Assembly: GCA_030765145.1 (NCBI GenBank) | Contig: JAVCDA010000003.1 | Coordinates: 1-42,425 of the forward strand | Source of the DNA: Candidatus Saelkia tenebricola | Lineage (GTDB): Bacteria; Omnitrophota; Gorgyraeia; Kaelpiales; Kaelpiaceae | DNA: 42,425 nt | Direction: 5' to 3' | In this document: positions 16,227 through 23,958 of the stretch, piece by piece | Numbering within the stretch: the stretch's first letter is position 1 | How the letters are laid out: each line of letters starts with the position of its first letter | Position numbers and translations under genes: made by a program | The notes under the pieces: model-generated | The model's input: the letters and a program-made list of their open reading frames with translations, nothing else | What the model was told of the DNA's origin: nothing | Database searches by the model: none

Positions 16227-16863
16227 TTCATTGTCACAGAAAAAAGCAGAGATTTTAGATAGGAATTTAATTTATAATATCGGTATTCCCAGGATCGCTT
16301 TAATGGAAAACGCAGGAAGAAGGGTTGCTGATTGTATTATTGAACATACGAAAAAAGATGATCAAATCATAATTATTGCAGGTCAGGGTTATAATGGAGG
16401 TGATGGTCTTGTAGCTGGGAGGCATCTGCATGTTGAAGGGAGATGTGTCAGAGTGTTTTTCATAGGTAGAAAAGAAAAAGCTAAGGATGAAACTATTTCT
16501 CAACTCAGAATTTTAGAAAGGTTAGGCGTGAAAGTTCAAGAGATAACAAAATCCAAAGATATTAAAAAAATTACAAAGCATGTTTCCCAAGCCAGGTTTT
16601 TAATAGATGCCTTATTAGGTGTGGGCTTGAGGGGAGAGGTTAGACCATTGGCTCATGAGATAATAAAATATATTAACTCATCGGGGGGAAAAATAGTTTC
16701 TGTTGATATTCCATCAGGTCTTGATGTAGATAAAGGAATCCCTTTACCTGTTGCAGTTAGTGCTGATTATACTGTAACATTTCAGGCTCCCAAAAAGGGT
16801 ATGCTTACCTCAAGCGGAAAGAAGTTTTCAGGAGAAGTGATAGTTGCCAATATTGGAGGGTAG
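16216..16863 (+). CDS. nnrE: NAD(P)H-hydrate epimerase (YjeF N-terminal domain only)
   Basis: Epimerises damaged R-NAD(P)HX to the S form for repair. The YjeF-N domain is complete: ALMENAGRRVAD, the nucleotide-binding IIAGQGYNGGDGLVAGRHL, and VSVDIPSGLDVDKG. At 215 aa it lacks the NnrD dehydratase half that is often fused to it, so that enzyme must be encoded elsewhere if present. The ATG at 16216 lies inside the last codons of apbE, giving a translationally coupled four-gene NAD(H)/flavin operon that starts at 13539. Confidence 0.92.
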   Translation: MKTNSLSQKKAEILDRNLIYNIGIPRIALMENAGRRVADCIIEHTKKDDQIIIIAGQGYNGGDGLVAGRHLHVEGRCVRVFFIGRKEKAKDETISQLRILERLGVKVQEITKSKDIKKITKHVSQARFLIDALLGVGLRGEVRPLAHEIIKYINSSGGKIVSVDIPSGLDVDKGIPLPVAVSADYTVTFQAPKKGMLTSSGKKFSGEVIVANIGG

Positions 16864-16910
16864 GTAAATCTTATATCGATTTAATATTGATTCTTATTTC
16901 TTGCTTGTCT

Positions 16911-16919
16911 TGATATAAT
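16911..16919 (+). promoter_or_regulatory. Extended -10 promoter of the MetH-reactivation gene
   Basis: TGA plus TATAAT (16914-16919) ends 7 bases before the first ATG at 16927. The local string TCTTGATATAATAA is repeated at the promoter at 19983. No good -35 at standard spacing is seen. A leaderless transcript is predicted. Confidence 0.55.
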
Positions 16920-16926
16920 AATTATT

Positions 16927-17550
16927 ATGATGATTTTTGATTCCATTAATATAGAGACGCCTAAGAATAGAATATATAAGCGCTTAGGATATTACGATAC
17001 AACTGTTCAGATTTTGCCTCAGCAAAAAAAAGAGTTTGAATCTTATGTTGACGAGGCTTTGCTATCGCTTGAGCTTAAAGGAGTAGGAGAAAGAATTACT
17101 ATTAGTGATAGGAGTGAAGGGAGGATTGCATTTGAGGGCGATATTGTGTTTGAGAGCAAGCTTTTTTCATCTTTAGCTGCAAATTGTACTGAAGTTATGT
17201 TTATGGCTGCAACTGCAGGAAACAAAATTATAGAAGATATGGAAATTTTTCAGAATGAGAACTTAACTAAAGCTTCAATTTACGATGTTGTGGCTAGTGA
17301 GGTAGTAGATGCTTCTTTAGAATGGATGCAGGAATATTTTAACCAACAGCTTAAAAGGGAAAACAAGCGCCTCGATCAACGGAGGATCTCGTGTGGTTAT
17401 GGAGATTTTTCTATTAAGTATCAAAAAACGATATATGATATTTTAGGTCTTGGGAATTTAGGAATTGAAATCACAGAATATTATATGCTTTTGCCTGAAA
17501 AATCTGTTACGGCGGTTAGTGGGATAGTGGAGGTTGGCAGTGAAAAATAA
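16927..17550 (+). CDS. Stand-alone MetH reactivation-domain-like protein
   Basis: A 207-residue protein resembling the C-terminal activation domain of cobalamin-dependent methionine synthase, which binds SAM and helps reductive methylation of oxidised cob(II)alamin. The end LLPEKSVTAVSGIVEVG matches the conserved PxxSVSGxxF-like ending of that domain, and RISCGYGDFSIKYQ corresponds to the RxSPGYP-like SAM-binding loop, here with Cys-Gly-Tyr-Gly in place of the usual prolines. The MetH core directly downstream lacks this domain, so the two proteins probably work as a pair. Its own promoter sits 7 bases before the ATG (a second ATG follows immediately at 16930). Confidence 0.8.
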   Translation: MMIFDSINIETPKNRIYKRLGYYDTTVQILPQQKKEFESYVDEALLSLELKGVGERITISDRSEGRIAFEGDIVFESKLFSSLAANCTEVMFMAATAGNKIIEDMEIFQNENLTKASIYDVVASEVVDASLEWMQEYFNQQLKRENKRLDQRRISCGYGDFSIKYQKTIYDILGLGNLGIEITEYYMLLPEKSVTAVSGIVEVGSEK

Positions 17551-19936
17551 AATAAATAATATTTTAAAGAAAAGGCCCCTTATACTTGATGGTGCAATTG
17601 GAACATTACTGCAAAAAAAAGGTGTCTCAAGCAGGATATGTATAGAGAAATGGTGTTTGGATAATCCGGATATTATTTCTCAGATACATTCTGATTATTC
17701 TCAAGCTGGAGCTGATATAATTTACACATCTACTTTCGGGTCGAATAGAATAAAACTTGCTCAATATGGAATTTCTGATGTTATTTCTGTTAATAAAAAA
17801 CTTGCACAGTTAGCAAAAAAATCTGTTTCAAATGGTGTGATGGTTGCAGGTGATATAAGTTCAACAGGTAAGTTGGTTAAACCATTTGGGGCTTTTGAGT
17901 TTGAAGATGCGGTAAATGTTTTTAAAGAGCAGGTTAAAGGATTGTTGCAAGGGAAAGTCGATTTGTTTGTTATTGAAACTATGATGGATATACAGGAGGC
18001 ACGGGCAGCTTTGTTGGCGGTAAAGGAATTATCGGATAAGTTTGTTATTGTTACGATGACTTATGATAAGAATGGACGTACTCTAAGCGGAACTGACCCA
18101 GTGACTGCTTTAATAACCTTACAGAGTCTTGGGGCCGATGCAGTAGGTTGTAATTGTTCAACAGGTCCTCGTGATATGCTTAAAATAATCTCTTCCTTAA
18201 GACCTTATTCAAAAGTCCCTCTAGTTGCAAAGCCGAATGCAGGTTTGCCTTCTCTTGTGAATGGGGAAACTGTATTTAATATGAATCCTTCAGAATTTGC
18301 TTTTTTCAGCAAGAAACTTGTAAACTCTGGAGCCTCTATTTTAGGTGGTTGTTGCGGAACTACACCTCTTTATATTGTTCAATTGAGAAATGCTATTATA
18401 AAACTCAGCCCCAAACGTATTTTAAAAAGTCTACCTTGTGCTTTAAGCTCTGCAAGGAGCAATGTCGTATTGAATAAAAAGAAAACAGTTCTCATTGTAG
18501 GGGAAAGAATAAATCCTACAGGTAAAAAGAAAATGCAACAAGAGTTATTGAGTGGTAAGTTAGGATTGGTTCGTCAGTTTGCCAGGGAACAGGAAAATAC
18601 AGGAGCATCTTTATTGGATGTTAATGTAGGCGTAGCCGGTATCGACGAGAAAGAAATGATGAAAAGTGTGATTTTAGCTTTATCAATGAATACTGATTTA
18701 CCTTTAGTTATTGATTCATCCAGCGCAGAAGTCATAGAGAATGCTTTAAGATTGTATCCGGGACGGGCATTAGTCAATTCTGTTTCGGGTGAAAAAGGAA
18801 AGATGAAAAAATTACTTCCTTTAATCAAAAAATATGGGGCGATGTTTATACTCTTGCCTTTAACAGGCAAAGAGATACCGCTTACTTTTGAAAAAAGAAA
18901 AGAGATAATTAAACAGATATTTAATGAAGCCAGGAGAATAGGTTTTGATAAAAAAAATATTATAGTTGATTGCTTAGCGCTGGCAGTTTCCTATCATTCT
19001 CATGCAGCTGTTCTTAGTCTTAAAACTATTGAGTGGTGCAGTAAAATATTTAAAGCAAATACTATTATCGGGCTTTCTAATATTTCATTTGGAATGCCGG
19101 GTAGGAGAATGATTAATGCTGCTTTTTTAAGAATGGCAATAGAAAAAGGATTAACTATGGCGATTGCCGATCCAATGCATAAACCATTAAAGAGCAAAAT
19201 AGCAACTGAGTTTCTGCTTGACAAAGATAAGGGTGGGTTAAAACTTATTAAGAGTTATTCTAAAAAACCTAAAGACCAGGTGGGTAAAGTAACTGGATAT
19301 AATCCCAGGCAAATGGTTTATGAATCTATACTTAATGGAGATAAGGAAAACATTAGTTTTGTTGTTAAAAATGTTCTTGGTTTGGGAATTGCGCCTAATG
19401 TGATTATCGAGGATATTATGATTCCTGCAATTATAAAGGTGGGGGAATTATTTGAGGAAAGAAAATACTTCCTACCTCAGCTAATAGCTAGTGCAGAGAC
19501 AATGAAGAAGGGGGTTGCTGTGCTAAGGCCATATTTTAAAAAAGGTGAACTGCAGAGTAAGAAAAAAGTAAGTATTCTTATGGCTACTGTCGAAGGAGAT
19601 ATTCATGATATAGGCAAAAAAATAGTTGCTCTTATGTTGGAGAATCATGGGATTAAAGTTATTGATTTGGGTAAAAATATATCTGCTAAAAAGATTGTTC
19701 GCGAAGCCAAGAAATATCAACCCCATATTATAGGGCTTTCTGCATTAATGACTACAACGATGGTTAATATGGAAGAGGTTATTAAGCTGGTGAAGAAAGA
19801 AGGGGTGCGGTGTAAAATTATGGTTGGAGGAGCAGTTTTAAATGAAAGGTATGCCGGGTCTATAGGCGCTGAATTTGCTAAAGATGGTGTTGATGCCATC
19901 AGGGTTGTAAAAAGAATATCTAAATGCAATTTTTGA
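17540..19936 (+). CDS. metH: Cobalamin-dependent methionine synthase core (MetH without activation domain)
   Basis: Transfers a methyl group from methyltetrahydrofolate via cobalamin to homocysteine. Domains in order: homocysteine methyltransferase barrel (about 1-290) with zinc cysteines in GCNCSTGP and LGGCCGTTP; pterin-binding barrel (about 310-570) with VGERINPTGKKKMQ; B12-binding cap; and Rossmann cobalamin domain with the ligand motif DIHDIGK at about 687-693. At 799 aa it stops where the activation domain would begin. I chose the GTG at 17540 because GGAGG lies 6 bases upstream; the TTG at 17534 is too close to it. The start overlaps the upstream reactivation gene. No B12 riboswitch is visible. 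Confidence 0.93.
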   Translation: MKNKINNILKKRPLILDGAIGTLLQKKGVSSRICIEKWCLDNPDIISQIHSDYSQAGADIIYTSTFGSNRIKLAQYGISDVISVNKKLAQLAKKSVSNGVMVAGDISSTGKLVKPFGAFEFEDAVNVFKEQVKGLLQGKVDLFVIETMMDIQEARAALLAVKELSDKFVIVTMTYDKNGRTLSGTDPVTALITLQSLGADAVGCNCSTGPRDMLKIISSLRPYSKVPLVAKPNAGLPSLVNGETVFNMNPSEFAFFSKKLVNSGASILGGCCGTTPLYIVQLRNAIIKLSPKRILKSLPCALSSARSNVVLNKKKTVLIVGERINPTGKKKMQQELLSGKLGLVRQFAREQENTGASLLDVNVGVAGIDEKEMMKSVILALSMNTDLPLVIDSSSAEVIENALRLYPGRALVNSVSGEKGKMKKLLPLIKKYGAMFILLPLTGKEIPLTFEKRKEIIKQIFNEARRIGFDKKNIIVDCLALAVSYHSHAAVLSLKTIEWCSKIFKANTIIGLSNISFGMPGRRMINAAFLRMAIEKGLTMAIADPMHKPLKSKIATEFLLDKDKGGLKLIKSYSKKPKDQVGKVTGYNPRQMVYESILNGDKENISFVVKNVLGLGIAPNVIIEDIMIPAIIKVGELFEERKYFLPQLIASAETMKKGVAVLRPYFKKGELQSKKKVSILMATVEGDIHDIGKKIVALMLENHGIKVIDLGKNISAKKIVREAKKYQPHIIGLSALMTTTMVNMEEVIKLVKKEGVRCKIMVGGAVLNERYAGSIGAEFAKDGVDAIRVVKRISKCNF

Positions 19937-19985
19937 GATAATTTCTTCAAATTTTAATTAACTCTGGAATTTATTGTAATAGTCT

Positions 19986-19994
19986 TGATATAAT
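19986..19994 (+). promoter_or_regulatory. Extended -10 promoter of the lipoyl-domain operon
   Basis: TGA plus TATAAT (19989-19994) lies 40 bases before the ATG at 20035. The surrounding TCTTGATATAATAA is identical to the promoter at 16908. A Shine-Dalgarno AAGGAG follows at about 20021-20026, so this transcript has a normal leader. The -35 region is poor. Confidence 0.55.
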
Positions 19995-20034
19995 AACAAA
20001 AAGAATTTTAAACAAGTTTTAAGGAGAATTTTAT

Positions 20035-20283
20035 ATGCAGATAGAAATAGTAGTTCCGGATTCCGAAGGCGTAGAATCTGTTACGGTTGTATATTGGCAT
20101 CATGATGAAGGAGCAGAAGTTATGAAAGGTGCTAATTTGTTAGAAGTTGCAACGGAAAAAGCAACTTTTAATATCTCAACACCTGTCTCAGGTGTGTTAT
20201 TGAAGAGAAATTTCCAAGAAGGTGAAAATGTAGAAGTTGGTAGTGTGGTTGCTATTATCGAAAAAAGTGAGGTGATGAAATGA
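20035..20283 (+). CDS. Stand-alone lipoyl-domain protein
   Basis: An 82-residue single lipoyl/biotinyl domain. WHHDEGAEVMKGANLLEV followed by ATEKATFNIS is the pattern of 2-oxoacid dehydrogenase E2 lipoyl domains, with K42 in TEKAT as the likely lipoylation site (biotin domains would have AMKM). There is no E1, E2 catalytic, E3, GcvH-partner or lipoate-attachment gene nearby. A good Shine-Dalgarno (aaggag) precedes the ATG. The end overlaps the Lrp-like gene by ATGA, so the two are translationally coupled. Substrate and partner enzyme cannot be deduced from the window. Confidence 0.85.
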   Translation: MQIEIVVPDSEGVESVTVVYWHHDEGAEVMKGANLLEVATEKATFNISTPVSGVLLKRNFQEGENVEVGSVVAIIEKSEVMK

Positions 20284-20762
20284 AAGAAATATTAGAATTG
20301 CTGAGAAAAAATGCCAAATTAACTGCAAAAGATATTGCGAAATCTTTAAAGAAGAATGTCAGTTCTGTTGAAGGAACAATTGCGAAGTTGGAAAAAAAAG
20401 GTGTGATTTTAGGGTATAAAGCGATAATTGATGAAAATAAGATTAAAGATTTTAATCCTGTGAGAGCAATCATTGAAGTTCAGGTTGCTCCGAAAAGGAA
20501 TTTAGGTTTTGATTACATTGCAAAGAGGATTTATAAGTTCCCGGAAGTTAGAACATGTTATCTCGTTTCAGGGGCTTATGAGCTTCAACTTGTTGTAGAA
20601 GGAAAAGATATTCATCGGGTTGCGGAATTTGTTGCAGAAAAACTTGCTCCGTTAGAAGGAGTAAAGGGTACTGTTACTCATTTTTTCCTTAAAAAGTATA
20701 AAGAAGATGGTGTTATATTTGGTAAAAAAGATGAAAACCATAGAATGAATATTTCTTTATGA
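20280..20762 (+). CDS. Lrp/AsnC family transcriptional regulator
   Basis: A 160-residue regulator: N-terminal winged helix (about 1-55, KEILELLRKNAKLTAKDIAK) and C-terminal RAM/AsnC effector-binding domain (about 65-145, VRAIIEVQVAPKRNLGFDYIAK and CYLVSGAYELQLVVEG). Such proteins usually bind amino acids and control transport or metabolism genes. It overlaps the lipoyl gene upstream and the aminotransferase downstream by ATGA junctions, so it probably responds to the amino acid handled by that aminotransferase and may autoregulate from the promoter at 19989. The ligand is not known. Confidence 0.9.
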   Translation: MKEILELLRKNAKLTAKDIAKSLKKNVSSVEGTIAKLEKKGVILGYKAIIDENKIKDFNPVRAIIEVQVAPKRNLGFDYIAKRIYKFPEVRTCYLVSGAYELQLVVEGKDIHRVAEFVAEKLAPLEGVKGTVTHFFLKKYKEDGVIFGKKDENHRMNISL

Positions 20763-21919
20763 AGATAAATGTTTCTAAAAAATCAGCATCAATTACTCCT
20801 TCAGGAATACGCGAGTTTTTTGATCTTGTTTTGGGAATGGAGGATATAATTTCTCTTGGGATAGGTGAGCCTGATTTTGTAACGCCTTGGAATATCTGTG
20901 AAGCTGGAATCTATGCGCTGGAGAAGGGGTATACTTCTTATACTTCAAATCAAGGGTTGCTTTCTTTTAGAAAGACGATTGCTCAGTATTTGAAAAAAAA
21001 ATATAATTTAGGTTATCATCCCGAAAAAGAAATATTGATTACTGTTGGCACTTCGGAGGCTTATGATTTGGCAATCAGGGCTTTGATAAACCCTTCTGAT
21101 GAAGTTTTGATTCCTGAGCCATCGTATGTATCTTATTATTCTGTGACTCAATTGGCAGGTGGTAAACCGAAGTATTTATCAACTCATGAGACTGGTTTTA
21201 AAGTTACGCCCAAAATGCTTCAAGAAGCGATTAGTAATAAGACAAAAATTCTTCTGCTTAATTATCCGTCTAATCCGACTGGTATTACGTATACGGTGAA
21301 TGAATTAAAGAATATAGCTAAAATTGTTAAAGCAAACAACTTAATAGTAATCAGCGATGAAATTTACGGTGATTTAACATATGATTTTCAACATACACCA
21401 TTTGCTTCAATTTCAGGTATGCAGTCTCATACCGTTTATATTAATGGTTTTTCAAAAGCATATGCTATGACCGGTTGGCGTGTTGGCTATGCTTGTGGCC
21501 CTGAAAATGTGATTGATGCTATGAATAGGATACATCAGTATACAATGCTTTGTGCTCCTATTATGAGTCAGATGGCTGCTCAGGAGGCACTTATTAATGG
21601 GGACAATGCATGTTTAGAGATGAAAAAGGAGTATAAACGAAGAAGGGAATATGTGATAAGTAGATTAGGCGAGATGGGATTTACTTTTCCTTATCCTGCG
21701 GGAGCGTTTTATATATTTGCTTCAGTTAAAAATACGGGATTGACCGGGAAAGAATTTTCCTGCAGGCTCTTAAAAGAAAAGAAGGTTGCTGTTGTTCCCG
21801 GAGTTGCATTTGGAACAGAATTTAAGAATAAATATTATATTAGAGTGTGTTATACAACAGAGTTTGAAAAATTAAAGAAAGCTTTGAATAAAATTGAGCA
21901 ATTTTTAAAGGAATTGTAA
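20759..21919 (+). CDS. PLP-dependent class I/II aminotransferase
   Basis: A fold type I aminotransferase of 386 aa related to aspartate and aromatic aminotransferases (AspC/AraT-like). The PLP lysine is K233 in INGFSKAYAMTGWRVGY. NYPSNPTG and ISDEIYGDLTYD supply the PLP-contacting Asn and Asp-Tyr. YYIRVCYTT near the end carries the substrate-carboxylate Arg. Specificity cannot be set from sequence. It is coupled to the Lrp-like regulator, which suggests amino-acid-responsive expression, and is followed without a gap by an envelope-lipid glycosyltransferase. Confidence 0.93.
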   Translation: MKINVSKKSASITPSGIREFFDLVLGMEDIISLGIGEPDFVTPWNICEAGIYALEKGYTSYTSNQGLLSFRKTIAQYLKKKYNLGYHPEKEILITVGTSEAYDLAIRALINPSDEVLIPEPSYVSYYSVTQLAGGKPKYLSTHETGFKVTPKMLQEAISNKTKILLLNYPSNPTGITYTVNELKNIAKIVKANNLIVISDEIYGDLTYDFQHTPFASISGMQSHTVYINGFSKAYAMTGWRVGYACGPENVIDAMNRIHQYTMLCAPIMSQMAAQEALINGDNACLEMKKEYKRRREYVISRLGEMGFTFPYPAGAFYIFASVKNTGLTGKEFSCRLLKEKKVAVVPGVAFGTEFKNKYYIRVCYTTEFEKLKKALNKIEQFLKEL

Positions 21920-23056
21920 GTGAATCCTCCTCGTATTCTCATTTTATATATTACGCCCCATTCAGGTCATCATTGTGCTGCTATTGCAGTTCAAAAAGCA
22001 ATTTCACATCTTAAACCTGGTATAGAATTAAATATAGTGGATGCATTTAATTATACCAATCCGATACTGAACAAAATTGTTCATAAGACATATTTGCAGG
22101 TTATTAAACGTAGGCCTGAGGTCTGGGAGTATCTTTATGATAACCCTAAAGTTGTGCTTAAAGTGCAGAAATTTAAGGCACTTATTCATAAATATAACTC
22201 CAGAAAATTGTTCAGTCTGTTTTCAGAATTTAAGCCTGATATCGTTGTCTGCACACAAGCTTTTCCCTGCGGGATGGTTGCCGATCTAAAAAAACATAAT
22301 AAAATTAATATCCCGATTGTCGGTGTTATTACTGATTATGTGACTCATTCCTTCTGGTACTATAATAATGTGGATCTTTATATGGTTCCTGATGAGTCGA
22401 CTAAAGAAAAAATGATTCAAAATGGAATTTTGGAAGAAAAAGTCAAAGTGCATGGAATCCCTATAGCACCGAAGTTTAACTCTTTGGTTAACAGAGAGCA
22501 AGTATTGGAAAATTTAGGATTGGATAAAAACTTAATGACTGTTCTTATAATGGGGGGAGGCAGAGGTCTGGGGCAGATAAGACAAATTGTCTTGTTGCTA
22601 AATAAATTGGAAGCTGATTTTCAAATTATGGTTATGTGTGGTGTTAACAGGAGACTTTTTAAGTATTTAAAAAGAAAAGAGCTACGTTTAAACAAGGTAA
22701 GAAAAATAAAGGTTTTTAAATACGTTGATAATATGCATGAACTAATGGCTGTGTCTAATATTTTGATTTCAAAACCAGGTGGTATAACAACAGCAGAAGC
22801 TTTAGCGAGGAAGTTGCCTGCGATAATATTTAATCCATTGCCGGGGCAGGAGAAGAGTAATACAGAATTTCTTTTGAATAGCGGGGCGGCTATTAAGTGT
22901 GACAATATTACCGATTTAAATATTTTGGTTAAGGATTTGCTGGATAATCCCGATAAATTAACTTTTATGAGTCAACGTGCTCAATACTTCGGACATCCGG
23001 ATTCTTCCCTTAAAATAGTATCTGAAATATTTACTTTAGTCGGCAATTATGTTTAA
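21920..23056 (+). CDS. MGDG-synthase-like glycosyltransferase (GT28 fold)
   Basis: Probably glycosylates diacylglycerol or a related lipid at the inner membrane. The N-terminal domain has ITPHSGHHCAAIAVQKAI and the MGDG_synth-type acceptor region (about 1-170). The C-terminal sugar-nucleotide domain has MGGGRGLGQI and ILISKPGGITTAEAL followed by NPLPGQEKSNTEFL, as in plant MGDG synthase and bacterial UgtP. Length 378 aa fits. The GTG start at 21920 abuts the aminotransferase stop, with AAAGGA upstream. It overlaps the LpxL-like acyltransferase, so the pair may build one glycolipid. Confidence 0.88.
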   Translation: MNPPRILILYITPHSGHHCAAIAVQKAISHLKPGIELNIVDAFNYTNPILNKIVHKTYLQVIKRRPEVWEYLYDNPKVVLKVQKFKALIHKYNSRKLFSLFSEFKPDIVVCTQAFPCGMVADLKKHNKINIPIVGVITDYVTHSFWYYNNVDLYMVPDESTKEKMIQNGILEEKVKVHGIPIAPKFNSLVNREQVLENLGLDKNLMTVLIMGGGRGLGQIRQIVLLLNKLEADFQIMVMCGVNRRLFKYLKRKELRLNKVRKIKVFKYVDNMHELMAVSNILISKPGGITTAEALARKLPAIIFNPLPGQEKSNTEFLLNSGAAIKCDNITDLNILVKDLLDNPDKLTFMSQRAQYFGHPDSSLKIVSEIFTLVGNYV

Positions 23057-23921
23057 AATATTTTGGTCCAGTCTGTATATGGTAGCTATATGCTTGGTTC
23101 GTATTTTGCCCAGGAGTGTAGCTATTGAAATCGGGTATCTTACATCTATTATTTATTATTTTTTAGATAAAAAATCAAATTCTGTTATTAGAGATAATTT
23201 AAAACAGATTTTAAAAGATAATTTTAAAGAAAGGTATGTTCGAGTGGTATTTAGAAACTTTGCTTTTTATCTTGTTGATTTTATGAGGGTAAAGAATAAT
23301 AACGACAGTTTTTTAAAAAGGTACCTTACCATAGAAGATAAAAATATTCTTGATAATGTTTTTGAAACATCAGAGAAGGGGGTAGTAGTTTTAAGTATGC
23401 ATTTAGGGAATTGGGAAATTACAGGTGGATATTTATCATATCTGGGATACCCTGTAAGTGCAGTGGCTATGGATCATGTCATAGGTTTTGTGGATAGATT
23501 TTTTAAACTTCAAAGAAAACGCTTGGGAATCGAGGAGTTACCATTTCGAAATTCTTTGAATACTTGTCAGTTAAAGTTAAAACAAAAAGGAGTTCTGGGT
23601 CTTTTGTGTGATAGGGATTTTACAGGTAATTTTATCTCCTCAACTCTTTTTGGGAAAAAATATTATTTACCTAAGGCTCCGTTTTTAATATCTTTGCGGA
23701 CGAAATCCCCCCTTGTATTGGTGGTAACAGTTAGAGATGGATATAGATATAAGATGATTATTAAGGGCCCGTTTTTTTACAAAACATTCAATTTAAAAGA
23801 GATGTGGTTAATAGTTGAAGAGGTTGTCAGTGTTATGGAGGGGGTGATAAAAGAATATCCCCAGCAGTGGTTTTTATTTCAAAGATTCTGGGAAAAACCT
23901 CAAGATGTTGTGATTCTTTGA
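23049..23921 (+). CDS. LpxL/HtrB-like lipid acyltransferase
   Basis: A 290-residue member of the lauroyl/myristoyl acyltransferase family, which transfers acyl groups to lipid A or phosphatidylinositol mannosides. An N-terminal membrane segment is followed by the catalytic HX4E motif in SMHLGNWE (H118, E123). LGLLCDRDF and FPLG-like LPKAPFLISLRT segments are also family-like, and PQQWFLFQRFWEKP ends the protein. It overlaps the glycosyltransferase by 8 bases. Acylation of the glycolipid made by that enzyme is possible; lipid A acylation is the conventional alternative. Confidence 0.88.
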   Translation: MFKIFWSSLYMVAICLVRILPRSVAIEIGYLTSIIYYFLDKKSNSVIRDNLKQILKDNFKERYVRVVFRNFAFYLVDFMRVKNNNDSFLKRYLTIEDKNILDNVFETSEKGVVVLSMHLGNWEITGGYLSYLGYPVSAVAMDHVIGFVDRFFKLQRKRLGIEELPFRNSLNTCQLKLKQKGVLGLLCDRDFTGNFISSTLFGKKYYLPKAPFLISLRTKSPLVLVVTVRDGYRYKMIIKGPFFYKTFNLKEMWLIVEEVVSVMEGVIKEYPQQWFLFQRFWEKPQDVVIL

Positions 23922-23935
23922 TTTTCTGGTATAAT
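23908..23935 (+). promoter_or_regulatory. Promoter of the nucleotide-sugar operon
   Basis: TTGTGA (23908-23913), a 16-base spacer, and TATAAT (23930-23935) preceded by TGG as extended -10. It overlaps the end of the acyltransferase gene. The downstream leader carries AAGGAGAG before the TTG start of ugd at 23959. Confidence 0.65.
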
Positions 23936-23958
23936 ATTTACCTTAAAAGGAGAGAGAT

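Noticed and set aside
16864-16926. Cobalamin riboswitch upstream of the MetH pair
   Set aside because: The gap is 63 bases, far too short, and has no B12-box. The promoter lies 7 bases before the ATG, leaving no leader RNA.
22077-22289. Alternate-frame open stretches inside glycosyltransferase, metH, ugd and similar genes
   Set aside because: They lie wholly within well-supported genes, lack ribosome binding sites and have no family-like sequence.
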